Shown: positions 16,257 to 26,172, counted from the stretch's first letter. The stretch is DNA of 64,000 bases from Colwellia sp. D2M02 (GCF_018860755.1 NZ_JAHKPW010000032.1:149071-213070), one strand, 5' to 3'. A program made the numbers and translations. Notes: a model not told the origin generated them from the sequence alone.

Positions 16257-18890
16257 ATGAGAAATCAAAAGGTAAATAAAAACTTAAAAAAACATACGTT
16301 AGCATTAAGTATTTCAGCAGTATTGCTAACAGCACAAAGTTATCATGCTATGGCAGCAGATACAGAAGACGTTGAGCGCATTGAAATAACCGGCTCTCAT
16401 ATTAAACGTGGCGATATGGAAGGTCCTTCGCCAGTAACCTCAATCAATGCTGATGCTATTGCTAATAGCGGTGTCACAGATCTCATTGGTTTATTTGCCA
16501 AACTGCCTATGGCAGGACAAGGTACTTTTTCTACCCAAGGCAACAGCAGCGACAACACCAGCAATGGAGGCTCTAGTGTTTCACTTCGAGGCTTAGGCGC
16601 AGACTCTACACTAATACTTGTTAATGGCCGTCGTGTTTCTGTTTCACCGTTTGCCAATAATATTGATACCGCTTTTGTTGATATTAATAACATTCCACTA
16701 GCAGCAATAAAACGTGTGGATATTCTAAAAGATGGCGCCTCGGCAACCTATGGCTCAGATGCCGTTGCAGGTGTTATCAATATTATTTTACGCGATGATA
16801 TAGAAGGCGTGGAGCTATCCGCTAAGCTCGGTGATACTGCTGACGGTGGCGGTAAAGAACAAAACTTAAGCATGGTATGGGGTAACTCAACCGATAAGTC
16901 TAGCCACACCTTTACCCTTGACTATTTTGATAGAGAAGAAATTCTCTATGGTGATCGCGATTATGCTAAATCATCAAACCAAGCCGCATTACGCCCTAAT
17001 GATCCATTCGCTACTGACTTTAGAAGCTCAGCCGGTTATCCTGGTACCATTGCCTTAAGATCTGATTCAACTATTCGCATGGCAGACACCTTTGGTAATG
17101 ACGTTTGCTCACCTGAAGACATCGTTGGAGATTTATGTCGTTACGACTATGCACCAATGATGACATCTGTGCCAGAAACAGAACGTGTTAGCTTTCTATA
17201 CATGGGTAAATACGAAGTAAATGATAATATACGTTCATTTATCGAGTTAAATGGACAACATGCTAAAACCCGAATTCACGGTGCTGGTAGTCCAAGTTTT
17301 AATGAATTATTTATGGATGGCGATAACATAAACCACCCTTTTGCTGACATGCCCGATCATGATTTTTACCAACAAGACTTAACCATGAGACGACGTATGG
17401 TAGATATTGGTAACCGCGAAAAAGCGGTTAGCTCAAATTACTATCGAGCTATCATGGGGTTGCAAGGTGAAGTAAAAGACTGGAATTGGGAAGTTGCTTA
17501 CAGTTACATTAAAAGTGAATCAACAGAGCGTGGTGTTAATGGTTTCGCTAATACACGTAGAACACAAGAAGCAATTGACAGTGGCTTATGGGACCCTTTT
17601 GAGCCATCAAGCAATAGTCAAGAATCGTTAGACTATATTGAAACCACAACAACCCGTGTCGGTACATCAACCAGTAAATCTCTCGATGGTAAAATTAGTG
17701 GCCCTGTTATGGAAATGACACATGGTGATGTTGGGCTTGCCGTTGGTTTTGAATACCGTGAAGATGCCATTAGCGATAATCCTGATGATCAATTTATTCG
17801 TGGTGAAATTTTTGGTACTGAGGCCACACAAGCTAATGGCTCTCGCGACAACATCGCCGTTTTTGGTGAGTTAGCTGTGCCAGTACTTGAAACACTAGAA
17901 ATTCAATTTGCGGTTCGTTATGAAGACTATAGCGACTTTGGTTCAACAACAGACCCTAAAGTAGCCTTTATTTGGCAACCTACCAACTCGTTATCACTGC
18001 GAGGCTCTTATGGCACTGCTTTTAGAGCGCCATCGTTACATCAAATAGGCTTAGGTAATACTGATGAGTCACCCAATTTAGTTGATAACCCTCGTTGTGA
18101 CGCTGTTGGAAACATTAACAAAGCCTGTGAGCCACAAGAGTATACTGCTGTTCTTTCAGGTAACGCAGACTTAGGCCCTGAAGAGTCTGCAAGCTATAAC
18201 CTAGGTGTTATTTATGAAGTGACTGATAGCTTTGACTTTTCTGTTGATTACTACAATTACGATATTGAAGATGTTATCACCAAAGATACCCAATTTAAAA
18301 TGGATACCCAAGGTCTAGACCCCAATGTAGTTGAGCGTTTACCATCAACTATTCCAGGTGACCCAGGTGAAGTGGTGAGAATTTTCGATAAATTTGAAAA
18401 TATTGGTAATATCACCACATCGGGTTTAGATATTGAAGCCAACTACGCATTACCCACAGCTATAGGCGACTTCAAATTTACCTACGTTGTTAACTATGTA
18501 TTAGAGTTTGAGGATTCTCGCCCTAACGCTGATGGTACTATGCGTATTGATACCCAAGCAGGTGATTTTGAACAGCCAGAGGTGCGTTGGACCTTTAATA
18601 CCTCATGGATTAAAGATGACTGGAACGCCACCTTAGCGGTTAACTATATTGGTGAATTCAAGCAAGACGCTTCAGTAGCAACAGAAGGTATGTCTGACAT
18701 TGATGCTTGGACAACGGTTGACACTACCATTAATTACATTGGTATAGAAAACACTACCTTAACACTTGGCGCAACCAACTTATTAAATGAAGAGCCGCCA
18801 TTTACCTACCATGACTTTATGGGCTTTGTTAATTCAACTCATAATAGCCAAGGTCGTTTTGCGTATGTAAAAGCCAGTTATAAATTTTAG
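16257..18890 (+). CDS. TonB-dependent outer-membrane receptor
   Basis: I start at ATG 16257 after AAAGGAAG; the upstream in-frame start at 16212 adds 15 residues before the signal peptide. The mature N-terminus has the plug domain: IEITGSHIKRGDMEGPSPVT, VSLRGLGADSTLILVNGRR, and KRVDILKDGASATYGSDAVA, followed by GVINIILRDD. The rest is a ~650-residue beta-barrel (SLRGSYGTAFRAPSLHQIGL) ending in a terminal Phe (YVKASYKF). This N-terminal type is common in marine bacteria that take up oligosaccharides, peptides or siderophores through TonB energy. The plug gives no clue to the substrate and no transport or degradation genes lie beside it. Confidence 0.93.
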   Translation: MRNQKVNKNLKKHTLALSISAVLLTAQSYHAMAADTEDVERIEITGSHIKRGDMEGPSPVTSINADAIANSGVTDLIGLFAKLPMAGQGTFSTQGNSSDNTSNGGSSVSLRGLGADSTLILVNGRRVSVSPFANNIDTAFVDINNIPLAAIKRVDILKDGASATYGSDAVAGVINIILRDDIEGVELSAKLGDTADGGGKEQNLSMVWGNSTDKSSHTFTLDYFDREEILYGDRDYAKSSNQAALRPNDPFATDFRSSAGYPGTIALRSDSTIRMADTFGNDVCSPEDIVGDLCRYDYAPMMTSVPETERVSFLYMGKYEVNDNIRSFIELNGQHAKTRIHGAGSPSFNELFMDGDNINHPFADMPDHDFYQQDLTMRRRMVDIGNREKAVSSNYYRAIMGLQGEVKDWNWEVAYSYIKSESTERGVNGFANTRRTQEAIDSGLWDPFEPSSNSQESLDYIETTTTRVGTSTSKSLDGKISGPVMEMTHGDVGLAVGFEYREDAISDNPDDQFIRGEIFGTEATQANGSRDNIAVFGELAVPVLETLEIQFAVRYEDYSDFGSTTDPKVAFIWQPTNSLSLRGSYGTAFRAPSLHQIGLGNTDESPNLVDNPRCDAVGNINKACEPQEYTAVLSGNADLGPEESASYNLGVIYEVTDSFDFSVDYYNYDIEDVITKDTQFKMDTQGLDPNVVERLPSTIPGDPGEVVRIFDKFENIGNITTSGLDIEANYALPTAIGDFKFTYVVNYVLEFEDSRPNADGTMRIDTQAGDFEQPEVRWTFNTSWIKDDWNATLAVNYIGEFKQDASVATEGMSDIDAWTTVDTTINYIGIENTTLTLGATNLLNEEPPFTYHDFMGFVNSTHNSQGRFAYVKASYKF

Positions 18891-18905
18891 CCCGTTAACC
18901 TAATG

Positions 18906-18937
18906 AAAAGCTAGCTAGAGTGTTAGCTAGCTTTTTT
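18906..18937 (+). terminator. Intrinsic terminator of the TonB-receptor gene
   Basis: A 12-bp stem (AAAAGCTAGCTA at 18906-18917, TAGCTAGCTTTT at 18924-18935) encloses a GAGTGT loop and ends in a T-run. Confidence 0.92.
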
Positions 18938-18973
18938 ATCTTAACAACATAGCGCATAAGCGACCTTTAAGGT

Positions 18974-19537
18974 TTAATCTATCAAGTGCACCTGCTCAAT
19001 TTTTGAGTAAGCACCGTACGCTGAAATAATTGCCCAGCAAACTTCTAAGCCAAATACTGGCCAGTTTTGTTGACTCCACAAAATAGGTAAAAGCACACTT
19101 GCAGCATATACATTTAACAATAAGTAATTAACATGAGTTAATTTTTTACTGCAAAATAAAAAGTACGACAAACAAAAAACATAACTTGATGACCAACCTA
19201 AACATGAATAAAGCATTAATGAACTCCATCCATGTTGATACCCAATAAACGCTGACCATACTAAGAGTAAAATAAAGCCTATATAGAAAAGTGATTTTGA
19301 TAAAGGGATTTTCGCAATATCAAACTTTATTAATAATAGTATAGAAACAAGCGCCCAAAACCCATTAATAACAACAGCTTGATAAGAAATTATAATCAAT
19401 GAACTCATCACTAAAGATAAAGCAGCAATTAGATTAGCGCTATAATATAACTTGGGGTTCCAGTTTTTTACAATTGAAATATAACTGTGATTTATAAGAT
19501 ACAAAGCCGAGCCAAACCAACCTAAAAATGTAATCAT
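18974..19537 (-). CDS. Polytopic membrane protein of unknown function
   Basis: The 187-residue protein is almost entirely hydrophobic, with about six spans, for example FWALVSILLLI, LFYIGFILLLVWSAFIGY and SSYVFCLSYFLFC. No family motif is recognised. Its ATG overlaps the end of the upstream binding-protein gene, so it is the last gene of a three-gene operon. Confidence 0.7.
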   Translation of the reverse strand: MITFLGWFGSALYLINHSYISIVKNWNPKLYYSANLIAALSLVMSSLIIISYQAVVINGFWALVSILLLIKFDIAKIPLSKSLFYIGFILLLVWSAFIGYQHGWSSLMLYSCLGWSSSYVFCLSYFLFCSKKLTHVNYLLLNVYAASVLLPILWSQQNWPVFGLEVCWAIISAYGAYSKIEQVHLID

Positions 19538-20514
19538 TACTGTACTTCTAAGTGCATATTTTTAACATAAAGCTCTTTACCCACATGCGGTCCGTTTAAC
19601 ACCACAACATGGCTAAGATCAATCATACTTTTATAAATACGATCTGTACTTGATGGGCTAATAATTTTATCGCTCCACTGCAATATCAACACTCGGGTTC
19701 CGCGAGGTAAAGTGTAGTATTGTGTTTCCTCCGTTAGTGTTGTTTGTCCAACGATTGCTGGGTAGCCTTCTGCGGCAATTAATCTGGCGATATCTTGAGG
19801 TTTAAAACGCTCAACTGGCTTTGGTTGTAAACTCTGTATGTTTTTTACTTGCGTCAGCAACAAATTAACATCGGTAATTAAGGCAATGCCTTCTTTTGTA
19901 TTAGGAGCTATCAAATGAAGAGAGTCATGCCCTACTATTTTATCAACCTGCTTTATCAATAGCGCTTGATCTCGGTAGGTATTATTAAGCAGAGTATTCA
20001 TTACACTTTCAGTCATAGGTAAAAAATCTATTTCATTTTTTAACAAACTTTCCAAAGCTACTTTTTCATTAGGGTATGTCACGGCATTATTAAGGTATTC
20101 ATCAATCGTTTCACCATAACTATAACCCGCTACTTTACCAAACTTATGCTTAGATAATTTCCCAGTATCTAATTGACTTTCATACTGACGATTATAATAA
20201 ATACGGCTCGTTACACTAAAAACAGCATCAGAATACAACACACGTTTTGCACGATTAACGGTCTTAAAATAAGGGTAAGCTGCTGGCTGCTTTCCCTTTG
20301 CGACCAACTCAAACGCTAAGTCATAATTTTTATATCCCCATGCCACCGTTTGTTGCTCTTGCTCTAATACTTGCTTTAATATATCTGCAGCTGTGCCTAA
20401 TGGTTTATGCTCAGCATTAATATACGGAGCCCATTCGTTAGTTGCGACCGAGATGGTTTTAGCTATCCCAAATGTAGGCATAAACGCTAATAGTATGATT
20501 AATTTATAGTTCAT
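19537..20514 (-). CDS. Periplasmic substrate-binding-like protein (SBP_bac_3 type)
   Basis: The 325-residue protein has a signal peptide (MNYKLIILLAFMPTFGIAKT). A type-2 periplasmic binding fold follows: ISVATNEWAPYINAEHKPLG, AADILKQVLEQEQ, AYPYFKTVNRAKRVLYSDAV and LLKNEIDFLPMTESVMNTLL. The last ~80 residues (LPRGTRVLILQWSDKI, VVVLNGPHVGKELYV) are an addition not usual for simple amino-acid-binding proteins. No ABC permease or ATPase is encoded nearby, so it may act as a sensor or partner of the two membrane proteins of its operon. The ligand is unknown. Confidence 0.75.
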   Translation of the reverse strand: MNYKLIILLAFMPTFGIAKTISVATNEWAPYINAEHKPLGTAADILKQVLEQEQQTVAWGYKNYDLAFELVAKGKQPAAYPYFKTVNRAKRVLYSDAVFSVTSRIYYNRQYESQLDTGKLSKHKFGKVAGYSYGETIDEYLNNAVTYPNEKVALESLLKNEIDFLPMTESVMNTLLNNTYRDQALLIKQVDKIVGHDSLHLIAPNTKEGIALITDVNLLLTQVKNIQSLQPKPVERFKPQDIARLIAAEGYPAIVGQTTLTEETQYYTLPRGTRVLILQWSDKIISPSSTDRIYKSMIDLSHVVVLNGPHVGKELYVKNMHLEVQ

Positions 20515-20517
20515 ATT

Positions 20518-21810
20518 TTAATTTCGTTTAATATATCGATAAACAATAATAAGTAGTAGGGTTAAACCAAAGCCAAAAGAAAACATAATATCGGCATCAA
20601 TTTCGGCTATTAGCCCTAAAAAGTAAGAACTTTTACTATCGTTATAATCTAACGCGGGGCGACTCATCATCTCGCGACTAAATTCAGTTAAATATAAAGA
20701 CAGTTCGAAAACAGCAAAGAAGCTCAATGCGACAAGTAAAAAATCAGTCATGATCGTACTTCGCTCTCGCTTCTTGTTATCTTCTTCTTGCAACCTAGCG
20801 TTACATATTTCAATCATCCGATCAGAGTTTTCAACCAATTGTTCAAACTGCCAACCATTAAGAATGTTTTCTAAAAGTGCTCTATTTGGTCTATTGAGAA
20901 ATTTAATATTTTCATAAAAAGCAATTTGATTGAGGCGACAAGCGGTACGTGTATTTGCTAATACCTTATCAATTTTATGCTTTTTTACTCTAGCATAAGC
21001 GGCTTCAATTGAACCACGTAACGCACTGTTACAATGCTCTTGTGCTACATAGTAATATTGAGCTAGAACCATAATTTGAATGTTAGAGTCTTCTCCTACA
21101 GCTTTAGCATTTTTAACGGCGTAATTAAGCCATGTCATTGAATAATTCTTGTGGCCGGAAATAATATCTGCTGCATCTTGAGGTCGGCTGGTATTTTTTA
21201 ACCATGAGGTAAGTATTTTAGCCGTACTTTCCTGTTGAATATCGTCATCATTAAGGATTAGCGTTCTCGCAATCCAAGTTCCTATATCTGCAGATGACTC
21301 TCCAGAAAAAACAAAGTCTTTCGACAATTGAGAGTGAAGTTGCTTTAGATCTTTACAAAAATCTTCATAATGAAGTGTAATTTGCTCTTTTGCTATGTTT
21401 TGAACGCGAGACTCAAGCACTTTTATCAATGAATCAACAGACCCTGTTGATGTGCTTAACTCTGTTATGTCTACTGTAAACTCTACTTCAGCTATTGCTA
21501 TATGATTAGCAAACACATGAAACATTACATTAGAGTCTTTAGACGGTGACCAACACATCAATCGAATATCTTTAGAATTATCATCCGTCGACTGATACTG
21601 TATTACCTCATTTTGTTGACCGCCCAAATGAAGCACCTTCCCTTGCCAATTCATTTCAACCTGATTGCCATTGTCGTCCGTTGAAAACTCAAGATTGACT
21701 GACTTTAATGACGAAATGAATGTAGGTGAAAACTGATCTACCCCAAGATACAAACTAAGCGGTGAGTGAATTGGCGCAATTCCACGAAAAGTGAGCTGAG
21801 AGTTTGACAT
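20518..21810 (-). CDS. Unknown protein with two C-terminal membrane spans
   Basis: The 430-residue protein is the first gene of the three-gene operon, 3 bases before the binding-protein gene. Residues 1-130 look beta-rich (GIAPIHSPLSLYLGVDQFSP) and ~150-350 helical. Two membrane spans lie near the end: TDFLLVALSFFAVFELSLYL and MFSFGFGLTLLLIIVYRYI. There is no signal peptide, so most of the protein is predicted cytoplasmic. I recognise no family. The tail-anchored layout with a soluble sensor-like head recalls membrane-attached signalling proteins, but that is only a shape argument. Confidence 0.7.
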   Translation of the reverse strand: MSNSQLTFRGIAPIHSPLSLYLGVDQFSPTFISSLKSVNLEFSTDDNGNQVEMNWQGKVLHLGGQQNEVIQYQSTDDNSKDIRLMCWSPSKDSNVMFHVFANHIAIAEVEFTVDITELSTSTGSVDSLIKVLESRVQNIAKEQITLHYEDFCKDLKQLHSQLSKDFVFSGESSADIGTWIARTLILNDDDIQQESTAKILTSWLKNTSRPQDAADIISGHKNYSMTWLNYAVKNAKAVGEDSNIQIMVLAQYYYVAQEHCNSALRGSIEAAYARVKKHKIDKVLANTRTACRLNQIAFYENIKFLNRPNRALLENILNGWQFEQLVENSDRMIEICNARLQEEDNKKRERSTIMTDFLLVALSFFAVFELSLYLTEFSREMMSRPALDYNDSKSSYFLGLIAEIDADIMFSFGFGLTLLLIIVYRYIKRN

Positions 21811-22113
21811 TACTACATTACTAACTGTTGCTTAAGGTGATGTTCATAGGGTACCAATACCCCCTTAAAATATCTATTAAATATATCTCCTGTAGCTTAT
21901 TGTAATATTTGAATATTACTTAACCATGGTGGCGATTTGGTGTACATAGCAAAAGCACAAGGCGCGTGTTTTAGGTGTGTATTTGGCTAACGTACAAATA
22001 AGTACTGTTATTCTCTAAAAATTAACCAATAAAATACTTAATTACGTTGGCTTCTTCACAAACAATGCTTGTGTGAGTTAACATAACCATACGAACATTC
22101 TTGGAATAACTCA
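21811..22113. other. Divergent spacer, nothing recognised
   Basis: This 303-base AT-rich spacer separates the divergent genes at 21810 and 22114. I find no gene, repeat or clear operator in it. Confidence 0.6.
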
Positions 22114-22824
22114 ATGACAACAGCATCACAGGCAAAAGCAGATCCAAAAAAGAACAACCCGTTATTAGAAATTGTATTTAATATACTGATCCCTTCGCTA
22201 ATCTTAATGAAGTTATCGGGTCCTGAATATTTAGGCACTTTGGTCGGGTTGATAATTGCCTTAGCCTTTCCGGTTGGTTACGCCATTTATGATTTTATTA
22301 AAGTAGGCTCGTTAAACTTTATTTCTTTATTAGGTTTTTTTAGTACCTTACTCACCGGTGGCATCGCCTTATTTGAGCTTGATGTAGAATGGTTAGCAAT
22401 TAAAGAAGCGGCAATTCCAGCCATTATTGGCTTAGTAGTTTTATTATCAGGCTTTTTTGGTAAACCATTATTAGCAAAATTACTGTTAAACTCGTTTATC
22501 TTTAATCTCGATTTAATTTATGACACCTTAGATAAAAAAGGTAAAACAGAGCAATTCAAACGCAAAATTAATACCGCAAATCTTGTGCTCGCCATGACGT
22601 TTGTATTTTCTTCTACGATGAATTATTTATTAGCTAAATGGATTGTCACTAGCCCTGCAGGCACAGTGGAGTTTAACGAGCAGCTCGGTGAAATGACATT
22701 GCTCAGCTACCCCGTTATCGCGATTCCTTCAACCTTAATGCTGTTTGGGGTACTGTTTTACGTTATCAAGATGATTACGCAGTTAACGGGCATTAAATTT
22801 GAAGATATGATGAATGCTAATTAA
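22114..22824 (+). CDS. VC0807-family integral membrane protein
   Basis: The 236-residue protein has about six hydrophobic spans. Its sequence (NPLLEIVFNILIPSLILMKL, AFPVGYAIYDFIKVGSLNFI, LLGFFSTLLTGGIALFEL) resembles the VC0807 family of Vibrio-like bacteria. It was once compared with septation or MFS-like proteins, but no function is proven. It is monocistronic and ends before a strong bidirectional terminator. Confidence 0.7.
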   Translation: MTTASQAKADPKKNNPLLEIVFNILIPSLILMKLSGPEYLGTLVGLIIALAFPVGYAIYDFIKVGSLNFISLLGFFSTLLTGGIALFELDVEWLAIKEAAIPAIIGLVVLLSGFFGKPLLAKLLLNSFIFNLDLIYDTLDKKGKTEQFKRKINTANLVLAMTFVFSSTMNYLLAKWIVTSPAGTVEFNEQLGEMTLLSYPVIAIPSTLMLFGVLFYVIKMITQLTGIKFEDMMNAN

Positions 22825-22936
22825 GTTGAAATCAGTCCAGCTCGTTTACTTGCTTTAGTTGATTCGCTTGATTTAGTTAGTTTATTTGATTTAGTTAAGT
22901 AGTAATTAGCTGAGTCAAACCAACCTTAGCTCAAAT

Positions 22937-22977
22937 AAAAAGTGCGTTAGACAACATAGTCTTAACGCACTTTTTTT
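22937..22977. terminator. Bidirectional intrinsic terminator
   Basis: AAAGTGCGTTAGAC and GTCTTAACGCACTT pair with a single bulged T around an AACATA loop. A-tract before and T-tract after serve the convergent VC0807-family gene and hemH. Confidence 0.92.
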
Positions 22978-23007
22978 GAATTAATAACACAACATTATTG
23001 CTTTTAC

Positions 23008-24087
23008 TTACCTCGACGCACCTAACTCTTTTGCTAACGCTGAACGTTGCTCGGTATCAGTAAAGCCTGACCAACCGTGTAAATGTTGTTCGAGTAGTTC
23101 ACTCATCATCTCAATATGGCTGCTATCAGCATTAAGCGCTTCTATGTACTCGTAACGCTTACCGCCAGCTTCGATAAAATAGTCACGGTTTTCAATGCCA
23201 ATTTCTTCAATGGTTTCTAAACAGTCTGCTGAAAAGCCAGGACAAACTAACTGCACTGACTTTACGCCTTGCTCAGGTAATGCCATTAAGGTTTTATCTG
23301 TGTATGGTTGCAACCACTCTTCTCGCCCAAAACGCGACTGAAAAGTGGTCATGAATTCGTCTTTTGCTAGACCAAGGTTTTCTGCTAATAAACGTGAGGT
23401 TTTATAACATTCGCAGTGGTACGGGTCACCATTGGTTAAATAACGTTTAGGAATACCATGGTAGGTGAAAATCAATTTATCTGCTCTACCGTGCTTTGCC
23501 CAATGTTGACGAATTTTATCAGCAACAGCTTCAATATATGCTGGAAAGTCATGGTAGTGATTAATAAAACGTAGCTCTGGAATGAGTCGCTTTTTAGCAA
23601 AACTCGCTGCAACCGCATCAAAGGTAGAGGCTGTTGTAGAGGCGCAATACTGCGGATAAAGTGGCAATACGGCAAGCTTTCTAACTCCCTGAGCAAGCAT
23701 TTTACTCACCACAGAGTCAATTGATGGTGAGCCATAACGCATGGCAAATTCAACCACTACATTATCGCCATATTGTGCTTCTAGCTTTTTACGTAATGCA
23801 TCTGTTTGGTCTTGGGTGTGAAATAACAGCGGAGATCCTCTTTCGGTCCAAACAGTACTGTAAGCATGAGCCGAGCGTCTAGGACGAATATTCAGTATAA
23901 CAAAATTGAGTACCAGCCACCAAATGAACCGCGGCACCTCAACTACGCGAGGATCTGACAAAAACTCACGAAGATACTTTTTCAACTGAGCTTTTTTAGG
24001 AGCATCTGGCGTGCCCAAATTAGTAATTAAAACACCTATTTTGTCATGTTGCTTATGGGAAAAATTAGGATTACCTTCGTATTTCAT
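23008..24087 (-). CDS. hemH: Ferrochelatase
   Basis: The 359-residue protein inserts iron into protoporphyrin IX, the last step of haem synthesis. Visible motifs are GVLITNLGTPDAPKKAQLKK, LAVLPLYPQYCASTTASTFD, LIFTYHGIPKRYL (metal-binding His) and QLVCPGFSADCLETIEEIGI (catalytic Glu). The length fits gammaproteobacterial HemH. It is monocistronic. Confidence 0.97.
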   Translation of the reverse strand: MKYEGNPNFSHKQHDKIGVLITNLGTPDAPKKAQLKKYLREFLSDPRVVEVPRFIWWLVLNFVILNIRPRRSAHAYSTVWTERGSPLLFHTQDQTDALRKKLEAQYGDNVVVEFAMRYGSPSIDSVVSKMLAQGVRKLAVLPLYPQYCASTTASTFDAVAASFAKKRLIPELRFINHYHDFPAYIEAVADKIRQHWAKHGRADKLIFTYHGIPKRYLTNGDPYHCECYKTSRLLAENLGLAKDEFMTTFQSRFGREEWLQPYTDKTLMALPEQGVKSVQLVCPGFSADCLETIEEIGIENRDYFIEAGGKRYEYIEALNADSSHIEMMSELLEQHLHGWSGFTDTEQRSALAKELGASR

Positions 24088-24423
24088 CTACCTGCTCTAC
24101 ATAATTATGATTTTAAAACAATTAATACGCTAGTTTACGCAGAATGGATCCGCTTGTAACGTAATATAATGAATTTGAGTGCTGAAATAGCAGAGCTAGT
24201 ATGCAAGCTCTGAATATTTTATCGTCTTATAAAATGAGTACTTACTCTAAGTACCCAACGCTTATCGTTGTTTTACTTTATTCTAATGAGATAAATGCTG
24301 ATTTCGCTCTTACTCTAGCAGGAAGCTTGTCATCATCTATTAATTTATATCAATAGATATTACTAAAGGGGCGAAATAACGTTAATAAGTATAAAAATAT
24401 AAATTATTACAGCTAACTTAGTT

Positions 24424-24716
24424 AGGGCTGTTGATCTTTAGAGATTGTTTTTGCAGCGAATTAGTAGGTATTTATACAAGGCAGAGCCTTTGTAATGTAG
24501 TTATTCAGGACAATAAGCTACATTCATGTAGCGTTACCTAAAAAGGCGATAAGGCTGTAAAAATGACTAATAAACGCTGCCCGAAGGGTTCGGCTAAAAG
24601 CGTTTTACGCTTTATTGAGCAGTATTTGCTTAGCATGACTACGCAACACACTACTCGCCGCGATTAAAGCCCTTTTAGTTCGAACAAAAGTTAACCGTGA
24701 AAGATCAACAGCCCCT
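24424..24716. mobile_element. MITE-like non-autonomous element, about 290 bp
   Basis: GGGCTGTTGATCTTT (24425-24439) is repeated in exact inverted orientation as AAAGATCAACAGCCC (24700-24714), giving 15-bp terminal inverted repeats. The flanks read TTA before and CTAA after, so a short TA-type target duplication is possible. The interior has no credible ORF but contains smaller palindromes (GCTACAT-TC-ATGTAGC near 24519). The size, terminal repeats and lack of coding fit a MITE mobilised by a full-length IS elsewhere. It lies in the 24088-24803 gap, which otherwise shows nothing. Confidence 0.75.
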
Positions 24717-24803
24717 AAAGTTTTAGTTGTGATTTATTGAATAAGCCTACCGCTTTTTTATAAAGCGCTCTTTAAGTAACATACAGAGCGCTTACTTACT
24801 TAT

Positions 24804-25457
24804 TTACTTACTTTGCTCTGCAACAAGTTCACGTAATATTTGCGTAAAGGTTGCTTGAGGTTGAGCTCCCGTTAATGCACTAGTACGATTAAAAACAACC
24901 GTAGGGACACTAGATACTCCCATTTGTTGCCACTGTGACTCAAGCGCTTTAACGTGGGCTTTAAGGGTATCATCTTCTAATGCCGCTTGTGCCTGCTCAG
25001 CAGAAATACCTACTGCGCCAGCTTCTTTAATTAACACCTCACGCTTTGAAACGTCTTTATGCTCAGTAAAAAATGCCGAAAACAAACGCATTTTCAACGG
25101 TGTTTGTTTACCTAGCTGATGCGCATAATCAAGTAAAATATGCGCATCTAAGGTATTCACTATTTTCATGCCATCAAAATAATCAAAGGTAAAGCCATAC
25201 TGCGCACCTAAGGCTGTTAAGTTTGCTCTAGCTTTATCGCTATCTTCTTTTGAAGAGCCGTATTTTCTAGCAACATGTGCACGTAACTCTTCGCCTTCTG
25301 CTGGCATATCAGGGTTAAGCTCAAAGGGTTGCCACTCAATTTCAACGTTATCTTGTAGGTTTAATTCATTAATGGCCGCCTCTAAGTGCTTGTAGCCAAT
25401 AACACACCAAGGACACATTACATCTGAAATGATATCTAGTTTTATTTTTTTACTCAT
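24804..25457 (-). CDS. FrnE-like DsbA-family oxidoreductase
   Basis: The protein has a thioredoxin fold with active site CPWC near the N-terminus (DIISDVMCPWCVIGYKHLEA) and the family segments WQPFELNPDMPAEGEELRAH and VSSVPTVVFNRTSALTGAQP (cis-Pro loop). There is no signal peptide, so it is cytoplasmic, like FrnE and 2-hydroxychromene-2-carboxylate isomerase relatives. I start at ATG 25457 after AGAGGTAG rather than the preceding GTG. It lies 40 bases downstream of the AhpD-like gene, and both are probably under the TetR regulator. Confidence 0.88.
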   Translation of the reverse strand: MSKKIKLDIISDVMCPWCVIGYKHLEAAINELNLQDNVEIEWQPFELNPDMPAEGEELRAHVARKYGSSKEDSDKARANLTALGAQYGFTFDYFDGMKIVNTLDAHILLDYAHQLGKQTPLKMRLFSAFFTEHKDVSKREVLIKEAGAVGISAEQAQAALEDDTLKAHVKALESQWQQMGVSSVPTVVFNRTSALTGAQPQATFTQILRELVAEQSK

Positions 25458-25497
25458 CACTACCTCTTAGCGGCCAATCATTAACTTATTCTAACGA

Positions 25498-26046
25498 CTA
25501 TTTTGTCCATGAAAATGGTTCAAACATTGGATCTACGGGTGTTTTCGCGACATGATTAACATAGTTACTAATCACTTTTTGAGATAAACCTAAAATAATC
25601 TCTAACACCTGCTGCTGACTATAACCTGCCGCAAAAAAAGCGGCTGTTTGCTCTGCTGTTACATTACCGCGTTCACGTACCATAGCTAAAGTAAAATCAT
25701 GTAATGCTTGTAATTTATCTGTTGGCATAGGTTGTTGATTACGTAATGCCTCTGTAAGAGCGGAGTCAACATTCATTGAGTTGGCAATAGCGGTATGCGC
25801 GGGTACACAGTAACGACACCCATGTTCTACATTAATGGTTTGCCAAACAACGGTGAGCTCTTGTGCATCAAATGATGTTGCAGTGAATTGTTGATGTAAT
25901 TGGGTATAAGCTTGCAAAATCTGTGGTGATTCAGCCATAACCGCGTATAAGCCTGGAATAGCGCCCATTTGTTTTTGCGCACCTTCTAAAATAGCTTTGC
26001 TGCTCTCTGGTGCCGTTTCTACTGTATGTAATGTAAAAGTACTCAT
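25498..26046 (-). CDS. AhpD-like carboxymuconolactone decarboxylase family protein
   Basis: The ~182-residue protein has the AhpD core with the redox pair in VEHGCRYCVPAHTAIANSM (CxxC, then His). Such proteins act as alkylhydroperoxidases or thiol-dependent reductants. I start at ATG 26046, which has GGAG at good spacing; the longer frame begins MIGVKH without a site. Divergent to the TetR gene with palindromic operators between them, and followed by the FrnE-like gene, it suggests a regulated response to electrophile or oxidative stress. Confidence 0.85.
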   Translation of the reverse strand: MSTFTLHTVETAPESSKAILEGAQKQMGAIPGLYAVMAESPQILQAYTQLHQQFTATSFDAQELTVVWQTINVEHGCRYCVPAHTAIANSMNVDSALTEALRNQQPMPTDKLQALHDFTLAMVRERGNVTAEQTAAFFAAGYSQQQVLEIILGLSQKVISNYVNHVAKTPVDPMFEPFSWTK

Positions 26047-26150
26047 ATGCTTTACTCCAATCATAAAAAATTTAAGGTCTATTTAACACTGCTAAGTCAT
26101 AAAGGAACTGCTTCATACCCTTTATAATAAAACGTACTATAGAACAACAT

Positions 26151-26162
26151 GAACGATCGTTC
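26151..26162. promoter_or_regulatory. TetR operator palindrome 1
   Basis: GAACGATCGTTC is a perfect 12-bp palindrome, 105 bases upstream of the AhpD-like start codon. Confidence 0.75.
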
Positions 26163-26172
26163 AATATTTTAT

